Of a DNA stretch of 64,000 nucleotides, positions 39,714 through 51,290 are shown piece by piece. The DNA lies in NCBI RefSeq assembly GCF_037893015.1, contig NC_133663.1, forward strand, positions 2,865,378 through 2,929,377, given 5' to 3'. The DNA is from Macrotis lagotis. Lineage: Eukaryota > Chordata > Mammalia > Peramelemorphia > Peramelidae. The notes beneath the pieces are model-generated. The model searched no databases and was not told the DNA's origin. It saw only the letters and a program-made list of their open reading frames with translations. Made by a program: the position numbers and the translations under genes. Position 1 is the first letter of the stretch; each line of letters starts with the position of its first letter.

Positions 39714-39863
39714 GGGGCAGCTAGGTAGCACAGTGGATAAAGCACAGGCCTTGGAGTCAGGAATATCTGGGTTCAAATCCAGTCTCAGACACTTAATAAT
39801 TACCTAGCTGTGTGGCCTTGGGCAAGCCACTTAACCCCAGTTGCCTTGCCAAAAAAAAAAAAA
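39714..39863 (+). mobile_element. Short WSINE-like SINE
   Basis: GGGGCAGCTAGGTAGCACAG head, AATTACCTAGCTGTGTGG middle, and GCCTTGCCAAAAAA tail. Flanked by A-rich AAAAAAAGTTGT direct repeats, consistent with L1-type insertion. Confidence 0.92.
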
Positions 39864-41082
39864 GTTGTATTAAGAACCTATTGGGTGCCAAGCTCCACCA
39901 CTGGCAGATCCAACATGTAGAGGACACGATCCTTATGTGCATGGGAGAGTCAACATAGACACAGATACCACCAGCAAAATTCACACATGACCTCTAACCC
40001 CTACTGGAGCCCCAAGACCCAGGTATTTCCCTGTTTTCCTTCACTCAAAGAGGCCAGGGCACCCTGGGCTTGCAGAGGTGACTTCAAGCAGGACTTCCCA
40101 ATTCATGCATAAGAGACAGGAAGGAAAAAGGAACAGAGCAGAGGGTTGGGAGGGCCCTGGGAACACACCAAGGGGGCTGGATTCCTCTCAAAATGAAGTT
40201 GTTAATTTGTCAATGTGAGCAGGTCTGAGAGTCTGGATCCCAGTTTGAGTTCCACAAGAAAAGGGATCAAATTCTTCACCCCCTCTGACCCAGGGATCCA
40301 TCTCTGGAAAGTCCAAGACTAACAGAACAGTCTCTTAGAGTTCTTGGGACACTTGTGTAAAGACTAGAAATTCCACAGGCTTTCATTGATTGGAGATGCT
40401 CCAGCAAGTCATGATATGAGAAGGGAAGGGAAAAGTCAGGAACGTAGTAGGCTAAGCGCTTTACAAATATCATTTTATTTGCCCCCACCTGCCCTCCAAG
40501 AGCCCTGGGTCATAAGTACCATGATGACCCTCATCTTTCAATTGAGGAAATTGAGGCCAACAAAAGGGAAGTGATTGGTCCAAAGTCATTCTGCTAGGAA
40601 GTATCTGAGATTAATTTGAACTCAGGCCTTCCAGATTCCAGGTCCAGAGTTCTATCTTCTGCTCCCTTTAGCTGCGTATGAATACAATGGAGTGTGACTG
40701 AATGAAATAACCTGACTGGGGATACTGAGTGATGCAGCAGGATTCCAATGAGGAGATGCAGAGATAAAAAAGCAGAAGTGATGAAAGAAGGAAGCTAAAC
40801 TCTGAGTGAATGGAAAACCCATAATGATCCTGGGGAAGAGATAAGGGAAACAGGGCTCTTCTTTATGAGAGAGGGGGGCAGGGGAGAGAGGCAAGGTGGG
40901 GGTGGGGAGGAATACCAGAGCAGGATGGTACATAAAGTGTTTGATGTAGATGCTGTGCCTGTAGTCTTCCTTTGCTACAAAAGATGGTTTAGTTTCTGGG
41001 TGGAGATGGTGGGGATGTTGATACAGAAATGACTTCCATAAAAAAACATATGGCAGCAATTAAGCTTATTCTAAACATGAAA

Positions 41083-41240
41083 GGAAGGAAGGAAGGAAGG
41101 AAGGAAGGAAGGAAGGAAGGAAGGAAAAGAAGGAAGGAGGGAGGGAGGAAGGAAGGAATAGAAAAAAAGAAACAAAAAAACAAAGAAGGAAACAAAGAAA
41201 GAAAGAAAAAAGAAACAAAGGAAAAAGGAAAGACACAAAG
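41083..41240. repeat. (GGAA)n and purine-rich microsatellite
   Basis: About ten uninterrupted GGAA units followed by GGGAGG and AAAG-rich purine sequence. Spurious Lys/Arg/Glu-rich (+) and Phe/Ser-rich (-) frames derive from it. Confidence 0.95.
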
Positions 41241-42148
41241 AGGAACCAACAAAAGAAAGTTGCCTACCTTTCACCCACTTGAGAGTCTGTTGAGCAGCTC
41301 CTGCTCTGTATTCTCTGCAGCAGGGTCTGGTCGGTGGGAAATCTGTCCTATAATACAGTGACTCAAGGCCTCAGTGAATATATAAAAGTCCAAGATGTCC
41401 CACAGAATCCTAGGGAAAGAAGCATCTCAGTCCCTCCCTGGAGGCTTCTCTTCTCTCCTCTTTTCTTCCTTCCCCTCCTCTCAAATTCTCTCCTCTCTTT
41501 TCCTCTGCTCTTTCTCTCTTTGATCTCATCAGTCACTGGACTCAGTTAGTTCTACCTTGGGATCTCTCATCTGGAGCCCCTCCCCAGTCCCTCTCACAGA
41601 GTACAGAATATCTGCTAGGCGTCTCCTTCTCCTCACACCCGATCAGTGGCCAAGACAGTCAACGACTTGCCCAAGGTCTGTTCAGATCTGTGTTCAGATC
41701 TTCCTGGCTCTGAGTCTCGCCTTCTCTCCATTGAGCAACGACATGAACTATTCTAATCAAAAGCCTTCACCAGTTCTCCACTGTGTGCAAGATAATCATC
41801 TTCTGGTCCTGGCATTCAAGGCTCTTCCTTTCCAACTCTCACAGTTACACTCCAACTTGTTTATTTAGCATATAGTGCCCTTTAAAAAAAAAAAACAATT
41901 TTATTACTACTTAATGGTCCCAAGAACTCCTCAATGGTCCCTCCTTTGGAGCAAGCAAAGCAGACCCATTCACTGGCTCCATCTGGCTACAGGTAATGGG
42001 TTCTACCTGCCCAGACACCATCACCACTTTTCTGCTCAGAGGGACAGAGGGAGACCCCTTGACCTTCACTGCCTATCACCAAAGTCACCATCAGTCGCTG
42101 TATCATCTCATCAGAGTGCTTGGGTCTTTCAGCTTTCTCTCTCCCTCT
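41241..42148 (+). other. Intergenic, L2 fragment
   Basis: The stretch at about 41580-41880 resembles an L2 3' region (CTTCACCAGTTCTCCACTG, CTGGCATTCAAGGCTCTTC). No gene was recognised. Confidence 0.55.
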
Positions 42149-42330
42149 TATGTTTTACCTTATTTTGCTATCTCTAACATTTTCTTTCTTCCTTAAGGAT
42201 ATGTTTTTCCTCTCAACACATTCCATTTTCGTCTGTGCATAGCATGGAAACAAATGTAAAGATGATCAGATTGCCTTCTGTGGGGGGGGGGAGTGAGGGG
42301 GAAATTATTAAATTCAAAACCTTGCAAAAA
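42149..42330 (+). mobile_element. L1 3' UTR fragment
   Basis: Parallels the 3' end of the L1 copies at 58760-58925 and 56020-56215: TTCTTCCTTAAGGATATG, then TCTCAACACATTCCATTTT, a GCATGGAAACAAATGTAAAG string and a poly-G run (42281-42290). Confidence 0.85.
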
Positions 42331-42564
42331 ATCAGTGGTAGAAACTACTATTGTATATAATTGGAAAACAGATAAAACATTTAGATATAATAAAAGAAAA
42401 CAACATATTACATTCCACTAAATTCCTACAGTTTGCTCAGCAATCTTTCATTTCATGGGGACCCACTTTGTTTCATACCAAAAAATGTAATGTTTTAAAT
42501 CTAAGTATAAGTCTCTACTACTATCTTGGACCTGGGAGATATGTGCATGTATTTATGTATGTAT

Positions 42565-42571
42565 GTATGTT

Positions 42572-42609
<38 letters not shown>

Positions 42610-42741
42610 TATATATGTGTGTGTGTATGTGTGCACACATACAGGGAGAGAGAGAGACAGAGAGATAAAGAGAGAGACAGACAGACACAGAGACAGAAAC
42701 AGAGACACAGAGACAGACAGAGACAGAGAGATGAGAGAGAC

Positions 42742-42774
<33 letters not shown>

Positions 42775-42775
42775 G
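42565..42775. repeat. (TA)n, (GT)n and (GACA)n compound microsatellite
   Basis: TGTATGTATG, then an AT run at about 42572-42615, a short GTGTGT, and about 125 bp of GAGAGACAGAGACA units. Confidence 0.95.
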
Positions 42776-42784
42776 CCAAAAAGG

Positions 42785-43400
42785 TTATCACTGAGTCCAA
42801 GTACAAACTACAAATTCTTTACAAAATGATTGAACCAATTCACAGTTCCACCAACAATGCATTAATGAACCTACCTTCACATTATCCCATCAATAATTGT
42901 TATCTTTCTGTAGGTATAGGACTTTTAATTTGAAGTTCCTTTACTATTCGTGATTTGGGACATTCTTTCATTTTCATTTCTTCTTTTGAAAATAGCCTAT
43001 TCATATCCTTTGACCCCTTGTCTGCTGGGGGATGGGTCTTGAGAGCTCACACATGTGTTTCAGTTCCCTATATAACTTGGGTATCAGACTCCTAGCTGAG
43101 ATATTTGCTGGGAAGTTTGTTTTCTTCCCCCCACTCTACAACTTGTCCTATTTTTTTAGGGGCATTGATTTTGTTTGTACAAAAGTCTGTTGATTTTCAG
43201 AAATTAAAAATCTCTTTTCTCATTGATGATCATCTCTGTCTCTGTGTAAGAAAATTCCTTTCACCCTAAATACCTTTTTCTAATCTCTAATTCTCTATTT
43301 TAGGCTACATGTTCATTTGGAGCTTATTGTGGAACATGGTAGTACCGATTTAAACTGAATTTCTGCCAAGCTGCTTTCCACGATTCCCAGCAGCTCTCCT
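42785..43400 (-). mobile_element. Old L1 ORF2 region, antisense
   Basis: In reverse complement it carries the L1 signature (GCATTGTTGGTGGAACTGTG near 42850; CAAAGGATATGAATAGGC near 43000), matching the region 57985-58215 of the younger L1. Many frameshifts; approximate ends. Confidence 0.7.
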
Positions 43401-43936
43401 TGAATCAGCAAGTCCCAGCCCCAGTAGTTCCTTTTCTTGAGCTCATTGAAAACTAGGCCTTGGATGATTTCCTCTAGTCCCCGCTCACCTCATTTGCATA
43501 CTGTGCCTTGTCACCCAAATGAACTCTGCATGAGCTGTTCTCATCGGGTCCTTTCCCACCTCACTGCCTTTACCACACCATCCTTCATGTCTGAAGATCT
43601 CCCTACACTTCACCACCTCCATTTGTTGGTAAAGTCCTCACCTTCCTTCAGATGCTACCTGTTCTGACCTCCCTCCAACCTCCAAATGATAGGGATATTG
43701 CCTACACAGTCCTCGGAGCACTCTGCTCAGATCTCTCTTTTGCAATGATTTCATTCTCCCTGGAGCCATGGGGGTCCGAGTAAATTCCCTTTTCCTCAAT
43801 TAGAGTGGGATCTCTTGAGATCAGGATAAAAGTCCCACAACTTCACAGAACCTCAGAGTTGGCAAGGACCTCAGTGACCACCTCCTATCTCACTGTCAGT
43901 TTATTGTAAAAGAAACCTTCTTAACAATCAGCACTT
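43401..43936 (+). other. Intergenic, L2-like sequence
   Basis: About 43550-43780 resembles an L2 3' region (AAAGTCCTCACCTTCCTTC, GATGCTACCTGTTCTGACC). No gene was recognised. Confidence 0.5.
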
Positions 43937-44079
43937 GGGGCAGCTGGGTGGTACAGTGAATAGGGCACTGGGCCTGGAGTCAGGAGGACCTGAGTTCAAA
44001 TCCAGCCTCAAACACTTAATATTTCCTAGCTATGTGACCTTGGGCAAGTCACTCAACCCCACTGCCTTTCAAAAAAAAA
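43937..44079 (+). mobile_element. Short WSINE-like SINE
   Basis: GGGGCAGCTGGGTGGTACAG head, GAGTTCAAATCCAGCC B box, and ACTGCCTTTCAAAAAAAAAG tail. Flanked by CAATCAGCACT / CAATCAGAACT. Confidence 0.92.
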
Positions 44080-44463
44080 GCCAATCAGAACTGCTCAAGA
44101 GGGCAAGGGATTGAGCTCTTCCTCAATGGAAGCCTTCAAAGAATGGCTCAATGATTATTTCAAATGTATGTTCAGTTGTGGGAAAAAATTATGTCTAAAA
44201 TTATCTTCCAGCCCTGAGACCTGCTACCTGATGAATGAGTGTCTGGCCAGGATTATCATTTCTTGAGGACCTCTTTATGCCCAACTGAATCTACACTCTG
44301 GTCTGCTCTACCTCCTCACCAACTTCTCTCTCCCCTTTTTTAGCTTTTTTTTTTTTTTTGGTGTTTGGCCTTCCTCTTTAGGCTGCAAACTCCTTGAGAG
44401 AAGGGACTGTCTCATTTTCTTGGTTTCTCATCCTTAGTGCACAGCACAATAATTTCTATCCAG

Positions 44464-44465
44464 TC

Positions 44466-44505
<40 letters not shown>

Positions 44506-44530
44506 GTCTATCTATCTTTCTATCTATATT
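44464..44530. repeat. (CTAT)n microsatellite
   Basis: About ten CTAT units, then an interrupted tract with CTGT and CTTT variants. Confidence 0.95.
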
Positions 44531-44689
44531 TAGTTATTTAATCTGATTATTTGACCTGCTTCCCATTTCCTTTACTATTTTATATCTTATAAGCTGACCA
44601 TTGTCTAACTCAATATACAAAGTTTTTTTGGGTTGGAAACAAGAAAGGATCCATTTGATCTGTTTTTGCTGTAGAAAAAAGAATATTTC

Positions 44690-44838
44690 TTTGTTTTTTT
44701 ATTTAAGGCAATGGGGTTAAGTGACTTGCCCAAGGTCACACAGCTAGGCCGTTATTAAGTGTCTGAAGCCCGATTTGAACTCAGATCTTCCTAACTTCAG
44801 GGCCAGTGTTCTATCCACTACACCACCTAGCCATCCCA
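44690..44838 (-). mobile_element. Short WSINE-like SINE, reverse
   Basis: Begins with the T-rich complement of the A tail, then AATGGGGTTAAGTGACTTGC, and ends CCACCTAGCCATCCC, the complement of the SINE head. Confidence 0.92.
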
Positions 44839-45849
44839 TCTCTTTGTTTTTATGGTGGTTTTTAATCAACCTTGAATTCCTCTAGATGAGGTCTTTCAAG
44901 AAACGGGACCCTTTCCCTAAACATGGATATCCTTTAAGGTTCTTATCTTGAGTGAACCACTGTATTGTATGATTTCATTCCAAACCCCCACTCCCCTTCT
45001 CAGTTTTCCAGGATTATGAACTCCAGTAAGATCACTAAATGTATCACCCTGATTCAGTTCTCATTAAGCCCCACCTACCACCCTTCCCCCATTGATGATA
45101 GAGTGTTGGCTTTCAGCATTGTATAAATATAACTATGAGTGATCGCTGTTACCTTTGGATTCTCCCTGAATTCCCAATGGCTCAGCTTTGAATGACTCGC
45201 CTGTTAATCACAGGATGATCTTGTTTGTGTCATGACAGATGAGATCATCTTCACAATCCCTCCCAACCCAGATTTGCATGGCAAGAAGCTGGACTTTGAC
45301 AATTAACTACTCTGTGGCAGCAAACAGCCTGCTTCAGGGTTAGAGAAAAGTAGGCACTAAGTGAGCTGAGGCAATAGTTGTCAATGTGCATCCTTGGGTT
45401 TTTGGTTGTCTTTACCTATGACTGGCTGAGAAGAGAGATTGTGGAGTTTATCTTTGTTTTCTATCGCCACTCGGGAAGAACAAGAACAATGAAAAGAACA
45501 AGAGGAACCTAGCTCTTTGTAGTCCACTGCTGCTGAGGAGAGGGCATGATGGAAGATAGTTCTCTGACTTGCATGTTACTGAAAGATGGAGAAGATGAAG
45601 AAGAATTGTGTCAAAGGAGCCAAGTTGGACAGGTTTTTGCTGATTGAAGGATAAATGCCATTGCCTTTTCCCAAAAGACTATGATACCATTTTACCTGAA
45701 GACATCATCAAAGCCTGAAGTAGAAAGTAATGGATGCTGTGGTTGCTGCCAAGAAGCAAGCTCAACTGAGCCAAGAAATAGCTTGTAAGATGCATCAGAT
45801 GCACCTTGGATAAGAAGGGAAGTTGTTGATCTTTGTTTCAAATTTCTCA
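44839..45849. other. Intergenic, unassigned sequence
   Basis: No repeat family or gene was identified. A short open stretch at 45238-45306 (DEIIFTIPPNPDLHGKK) follows a CATGACAG acceptor-like site, but it ends in a stop after 22 codons and was not recognised as part of a known protein. Confidence 0.4.
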
Positions 45850-47330
45850 AATAAGGTTTAAAATTCAAGATTTATACAAAAGTCACTCCTCAATAGAGAA
45901 GTGGTCAAAAGATACAAACTGTTCTTAAAAGAATTGTAGGAGCAGTTAGGTGATGCAGTGGATGGAGCATCGGCCTTGGCATCAGGGGGCCCTGAGTTCA
46001 AATCTGCCCTCAGATACTTTATAATTATCTAGCTGTGTGATCTTGGGCAAGTCACCTAACCCTATTGCCTTGCAAAAAAAAGCAAAGGAAAAAAAAGAAT
46101 TGTAAATTATTAACAACCACATGAAAAGATGCTGCAAAAGACTAATAGGAAGAGAAAGGCAAAGCAAAACAATTCTAAGACGTTATCTTTATAGCCTATA
46201 AATTGCCAAAGATGACAAAACTGATAATCTTCAAGGTTGGAAGGATTTTAGAAAGATAGATATACTAGTATATCACAAGCACAGAGCTCTTCATTTCATG
46301 ATATAACTTTAGCCCTCACATGTGGAACTCAGATGTGGAACTCACATCTCAGAAATACTCTCTGGCCCTAGTCCCTTCTCTCTGATTGGAGGGTGATGGA
46401 CTCTTCCCAAAACTTCCACTGAAGGAGGGTGTCCCCCAGCCATCCCCCCATTTCCCACCAGGCTGCACTCCTGCAAACTTCCCCATCATACTCCCAAATT
46501 CCCAATTTTCTCTTCTCATTTCCCTTTTGGTTTCCTTTGGTGCTTTCTGTTCCCCCTTGGAATGTAAGCTCCTTGAGGGCAGGGACTATCTTTTTGCTTA
46601 TGTTCGTATTTCAACACTTCACACAATGATTGGAACATAGAAAGGACTAAGTTCTTGTGGACTGTTGATTAAATTAACACAACTCTTTTAAAAACAATTT
46701 GGAATTATGAAAAGGAAAAAAATGTCCGTACTCATTAATACAAAGATTCCATGAATAGGCTTCACCCACAACGAAATAAGCTCCCGTGTTCTCCAGAATG
46801 TTTATAGCAGCCACTTTTGTGGCAGGAAAGAACTGGAAGCAAAACAGATGCCCACCCAATGGAGAATGACTGGAGAAATTGTATACAAGTGCAAAAACAT
46901 TACTGGACTATATAAGGGAGAATGAATATGAAGAATAGAGTAGAAGAACAGTTGGATGTGCTCTGATGAAAAGTGCAGCCATCAGAACCAAGGAAACAAC
47001 GTACACGATGACCACAATAATCCAAATGGAAAGAACAATCACAAAATAAAGTTATACAAATAATATAAAATTACAAAGAACAAACATGGTTCCTCAAAGA
47101 GAAGTGACGAGACAATGCCACCATATTCCTTTGCAGAGATGGGAGATGTACAGGTTTGGTACATTCTCCTATTTTCAGATCTTTTCCTGAATTGATCAGT
47201 TTTGCTGAAATTTTTCCTCCTTTTTTTCTTTAAAAAATATGTCATATGGAATGGCTTTCTGAGAGGAGAAAAGACACTGGGGAAAAATTGGTGATGTAAA
47301 AGAAAAGTCATCAAAAAATTTATTTAAAAC
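45850..47330 (+). mobile_element. Old L1 3' region, interrupted
   Basis: Carries L1 ORF2 landmarks in degraded form: AGAGAAGTGGTCAAAAGATA, TTTATAGCAGCCACTTTTG, GATGCCCACCCAATGGAG. A SINE splits it at 45939-46092. The segment about 46300-46670 does not look like L1 and contains an L2-type end (CTCCTTGAGGGCAGGGACTA). Boundaries are approximate. Confidence 0.7.
45939..46092 (+). mobile_element. Short WSINE-like SINE with perfect 12-bp target-site duplication
   Basis: GGAGCAGTTAGGTGATGCAG head and ATTGCCTTGCAAAAAAAAGC tail. AAAAGAATTGTA occurs at 45927-45938 and 46093-46104. Inserted into the older L1. Confidence 0.94.
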
Positions 47331-49104
47331 ACAAATGGAGTCATAGAGAATATCACAGATGAACAATTCATCCAGATTCCATGGTACTAGTCCCACATAG
47401 CACAAATCAGCTGAAACAAGGGAAACTGATTCTCACAGGCTCTATCCCCATCAGGGAATTTTAATGAATAATTCCTGAACCAGAAAGAGAATATCAAAGA
47501 CTACAGTTCTAGAGCTGCAAGTTTTCCTGGCTTTGTGTATTCCTAAAATGCACACTTTATGGCCCTGGGACTTTCAGAATGTGTCCATTCTTCACACGGA
47601 CACCATGTGCATTAGGGAAAGACTATAGTTCAGGTTTATGAGTTGAATGTTATGGAGTATATGCTTTGCTTTTGGATGAATATTCGGGTTAATGTTATTG
47701 AATTTAGTAACTGATTTATTAGTAGGAAACTTACTGGTGGAGGCTCAGAAGCTAGAAGGTTAGTGGGCAAGATCACTCATGAGGGTTAATCCTAAGCCCC
47801 TGAGAATATGGAGTATAACAGTCCCTATCCTTCTGGGAAAACCCCAAGGTGACAATGTAGAGGCAGGTGGAGGAAAAATGAGCCCTGAGAAAGAGTGTGT
47901 GTGTTCCCGGGAGCCCATCCTGGGTGGGCCTAGGGGTGTAGAGGGAGAATATGAGGAAGGGAGATGCCATGGTATTAGCTGGCTTGTACCAGGCAGACAT
48001 TAGCATTTGTAATCATCAGACTGACTTGTAACAGAATACCACTGCTCATTGCCAATTCAAGAGATTTTCTCTGGGTTCATGGCCCCACCCATTTTCTCTG
48101 ACCACAACTATTTCTGCCACCTCCTCTCTCTCCTTTCTCTTTTGCACCCATATCCTTTAAAGTCAGAATCAAAGACTTTTTCCAAGCCAGAAGAAACCTT
48201 TGGGATTCATCTAACCAAGAAACTATAGCTAGTAAATGGGTCCTCACTAACAGAACTTCAATCTGGCCTCTCTCTCCCCAAATCTTCCTTCAAGAAAGAG
48301 CCTTGCCCTCCCAGTGGCAAAAAGAGAGCAAGGCAGGAAGTAGCCTCCGCCCCTCTACCCACACCACTCATGGACTTAACTCTCCCTCAATCCCCACCCT
48401 TGTTTCAAGGCTTCACTGCTGACTCAAGATCATGAACATTCAGGGAAATTAAGACCAGCACTTCCTCACAAAAAGTCTGGGGTCCCCTTATCATTTTACA
48501 TACTCTCTCAATTTGTAAATGAAGATCTGAAGTCCAGAATGGTCCAGGGACATGACCAAGGTCCACAGCAGACCCAGGATGAGAATCCAGGTTTCTTGAG
48601 CAGCAGTATTGTGCTCCTTAAATTGAAGTATTTGGTAACTCTGCCTTAAACCACATGGTGGACTCTGAAGGAAGTATCAGGAGAGATCTTTCATTCTTGA
48701 GAATGACCTTTCATAGGGAGGTTTGAAGAGCACCCATGCATTTCTTCTGAGTATAGGAGGCAGGATGCAAGTGTCATTGTCTCAATGAAGAAACAGAGTC
48801 AGAGAGGTTAAGCCACTTCTCAGGTTACACAGCAAGAAGACCTTTTCCCTGCCCCATCATTCATCTATGTCTTCTTTAATGTTCATATCTTCCATGAAGA
48901 TCAGATGCATGACATCTCTCTGTTGCCCTCTGCCTTCCTTTTCACCTCCACCCACTGCCTTCTCTGTTTTCCTCAAGACTCAGCTCAAATCCCATTTTCC
49001 ATTCCATTGAGTCTTCCTATTCTCCCTGGGCATCACCCCTTCTCTTGCTTCACTTTGCTTACTTCACTCACAATCTTGATCCTATTGTTAAACAAGTTAA
49101 GACT
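47331..49104. other. Intergenic, no gene recognised
   Basis: Mostly unique AT-rich sequence. A pyrimidine-rich L2-like stretch lies at about 48900-49075. A MIR-like antisense bit lies at about 48765-48840. Nothing else was recognised. Confidence 0.5.
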
Positions 49105-51290
49105 ATATTTAACTTCTTGCCAAGTAAAGTAAGGTGCAAATGAAGCTTGAAGAGATGCAGGATTCTTGACTCAGTAAGATGGCAAATAGAATTCAGGAGT
49201 ATGTGGATAGTAACAATCCAGAGGGTTTTTATGATGCCCTGAATGCTATTTCTGGACTAAAGACCTATAATATATTTTATTATATATTTATATTATATTA
49301 TATATTATATATTTATTAACTACTTGATGCTGATAGAGCCATATTGATTAGTGATAAGGAGAGTTGGCTGAACACTTTCACTGTGCTTTTAACAGACCAT
49401 CATTAATCACTGTTGAAACCTCTGACTGTTTACCTCATGTTGAAGTCAATCCCTCTCTAATGAAGTTCCAGCTGAATAAGAGATGTTGAAAGGCATCAGG
49501 CTTCTTCCATGTTACAAAGCACTTGGGGATGATTCTAATCTAGCTCATCCCAAAGCTAACTGAAACCTTCTTGGCTATATGACCAGAGGAGGTTATCCTC
49601 CAGGAGTTATTGGATGCCTCCATTGTTCATCTATTTAAAGGAAAAGGAAGTAGACAATCACAAAAGGGGTCTCTCTCTCTTAGTCAGTGTTGGCAAGATT
49701 CTTGCCAGTGTCTTCCATAATAGCTTGATCCTTCACCTGGAAGATGGTCACTTCCCTGAGAGCCAGTGTGGCTTCAGAAAAGGCCCAGGAATGGTCAATA
49801 TAGTATTGGCTGCCTGACAACTCCAGGAGAAATGCCAGGAGCAGAACAGAGGTCTGTACACCATGTTTGTTGATCTGATCAAGATCTCTGATACCATCAG
49901 ACTTGAGGGCCTATTGAAGATCATGGTGAGATTTGGTTGCCTGGAGAAGTTCATCAACATTGTCTAATATTTGCATGATGGAATGCTTTCCCAGGGTGTG
50001 GATAATGGACAATGCTCTTGAATTTGCCGAGTCATCAGTGGGGTGAAACAAGGTTGTGTGCTTGTTCCCCTGCTTTTTTAGCACCTTCAGTATGACAATA
50101 TACATCAAGGTCCCCTACCATACTGATGGTAATCTATTTAAATTGAAAAAGCTACAAGCAAGGGGCAGCTAGGGTCCCAGACACTTAATAATTGCCTAGC
50201 TGTGTGACCTTGGACAAGTCACTTAACTCTATCACCTTGCAAAAAAACAAAAAAGAAAAGAAAAAGCAATAAGCCAAGATAAAAGTGGAAAAAGGGTTGG
50301 AATGTGATTTTTTGTTCACAGATGATTGTGTATTCAATGCAGCTTCTGAAGCTGAGCTACAACAAAGTATGGATTGATTCTCTGCTGCCTGTGCTAATTT
50401 TGCTTCAAGAAACCAAAGGTCTTCACCAACCAGCGCCACACCATCACTGGGTGGAACCATTGGTTACAGCAAATGGAGAAGTTTTGACTATTGCAGGGAA
50501 GTTCACTTACCTTGGCAGAATGGGACACATCAATGGTGAAGTAGACACACACATTGCCAGAGTTAGCTCTGCTTTTGGAAGACTCCAAAGGAAAATGTGG
50601 GAGCGAAGAGGTAGCAAACTGACTGCCAAATTGAAGGTCTAGAGAGCCTTTGGGCTGACCTCATTGTGGTCCGCCTGTGAAACCTGGACAAGTAAACCAG
50701 CGCCAGGCTAGGAAACTGAATCACTTCCATTTGAATTGTCTTAGGAGATTCCAAGGATCAGCTGGCCAGATAAGTCCTAGACCCTGAGATCCTGTCTTGA
50801 GTGGCATCCAATGACTGCCAAGCATTCCAACTCTACCACTGCAGAGAGCTCAACTCTGATGGGTTGGCCATGTTGTTAAATGCCAAATGTAGACTTGCCC
50901 AAAAGACCATTTTTCAGAGAACTCAAAAAAGGCAAAAGGAGAAGTGATACAAGGACACTTTCAAGTTCTTTATGAAGAACTCTGGAATCAAGGGCATGAC
51001 ATGGGAGACAGTGGCACAGGACTGCCCAGCATGGTGGTGCCCTCAAATGAGACGGCGCTGTGCTCTAGGAGTGGAGCAGAATTGCAACAACTCTAAAGAA
51101 ACATGAGATGCCCAAGTTTCGAGCCATCTTCACTCCAAATGTTCATGTGGCCTATTTGTATCCAACCTGTGGTGGAGCCTTCAGAGCTTGTATGGGTCTG
51201 AGCAGCCACAGTTGGACAAGCTCTCCCTTGATCCCAACACAATGATGTCATTTTGGTCCTCTTTAGGAAAGAAGGACAACAACCAAATTA
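49105..51290 (+). pseudogene. Degenerate non-L1 LINE (RTE-like) reverse transcriptase remnant
   Basis: Conceptual translation, allowing stops and frameshifts, follows a LINE polyprotein in order. A leader with EEMQDS and FYDALNAI comes at about 49150. RT motifs follow: PESQCGFRKG (49760), QLQEKCQEQN and LYTMFVDLIK (49810-49880), SGVKQGCVL (50036), FTDD in place of YADD (about 50318), FTYLGRMGH (50500) and SACETWT (50670). A C-terminal CxxC-type segment YPTCGGAFRACMGL lies near 51160. The order and wording match endonuclease-reverse-transcriptase LINEs related to RTE, not L1, L2 or BovB as remembered; the clade is inferred. It contains many stops and no endonuclease domain was seen, so it is inactive. 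A SINE interrupts it at 50162-50265. Confidence 0.8.
50162..50265 (+). mobile_element. Short WSINE-like SINE with internal deletion
   Basis: GGGGCAGCTAGG joins directly to CCCAGACACTTAATAATTG, lacking the tRNA-like middle, and ends in ACCTTGCAAAAAAAC. Flanking AAAAAGCTACAAGCAA and AAAAAGCAATAAGCCAA resemble a diverged target-site duplication. Confidence 0.88.

Larger units (their letters stand above)
33786..41080. other. Intergenic, unique sequence with scattered SINEs and L2 pieces
   Basis: No coding exon was recognised. L2-like 3' sequence occurs at about 35550-35620 and 37045-37095. SINEs lie at 35796-35943, about 35995-36110, 36121-36430, 39714-39863 and, in reverse, about 40450-40675. 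A palindromic CRE-like TGACGTCA occurs at 38281-38288. Base composition becomes more AT-rich through this interval. Confidence 0.6.

Noticed and set aside
41029..41361. Lys/Glu/Arg-rich 110-codon frame
   Set aside because: Translation of the GGAA/AAAG microsatellite.
45238..45306. Possible short exon (DEIIFTIPPNPDLHGKK)
   Set aside because: Only 22 codons, no recognised homologue, no matching exon nearby. Mentioned in the interval note only.
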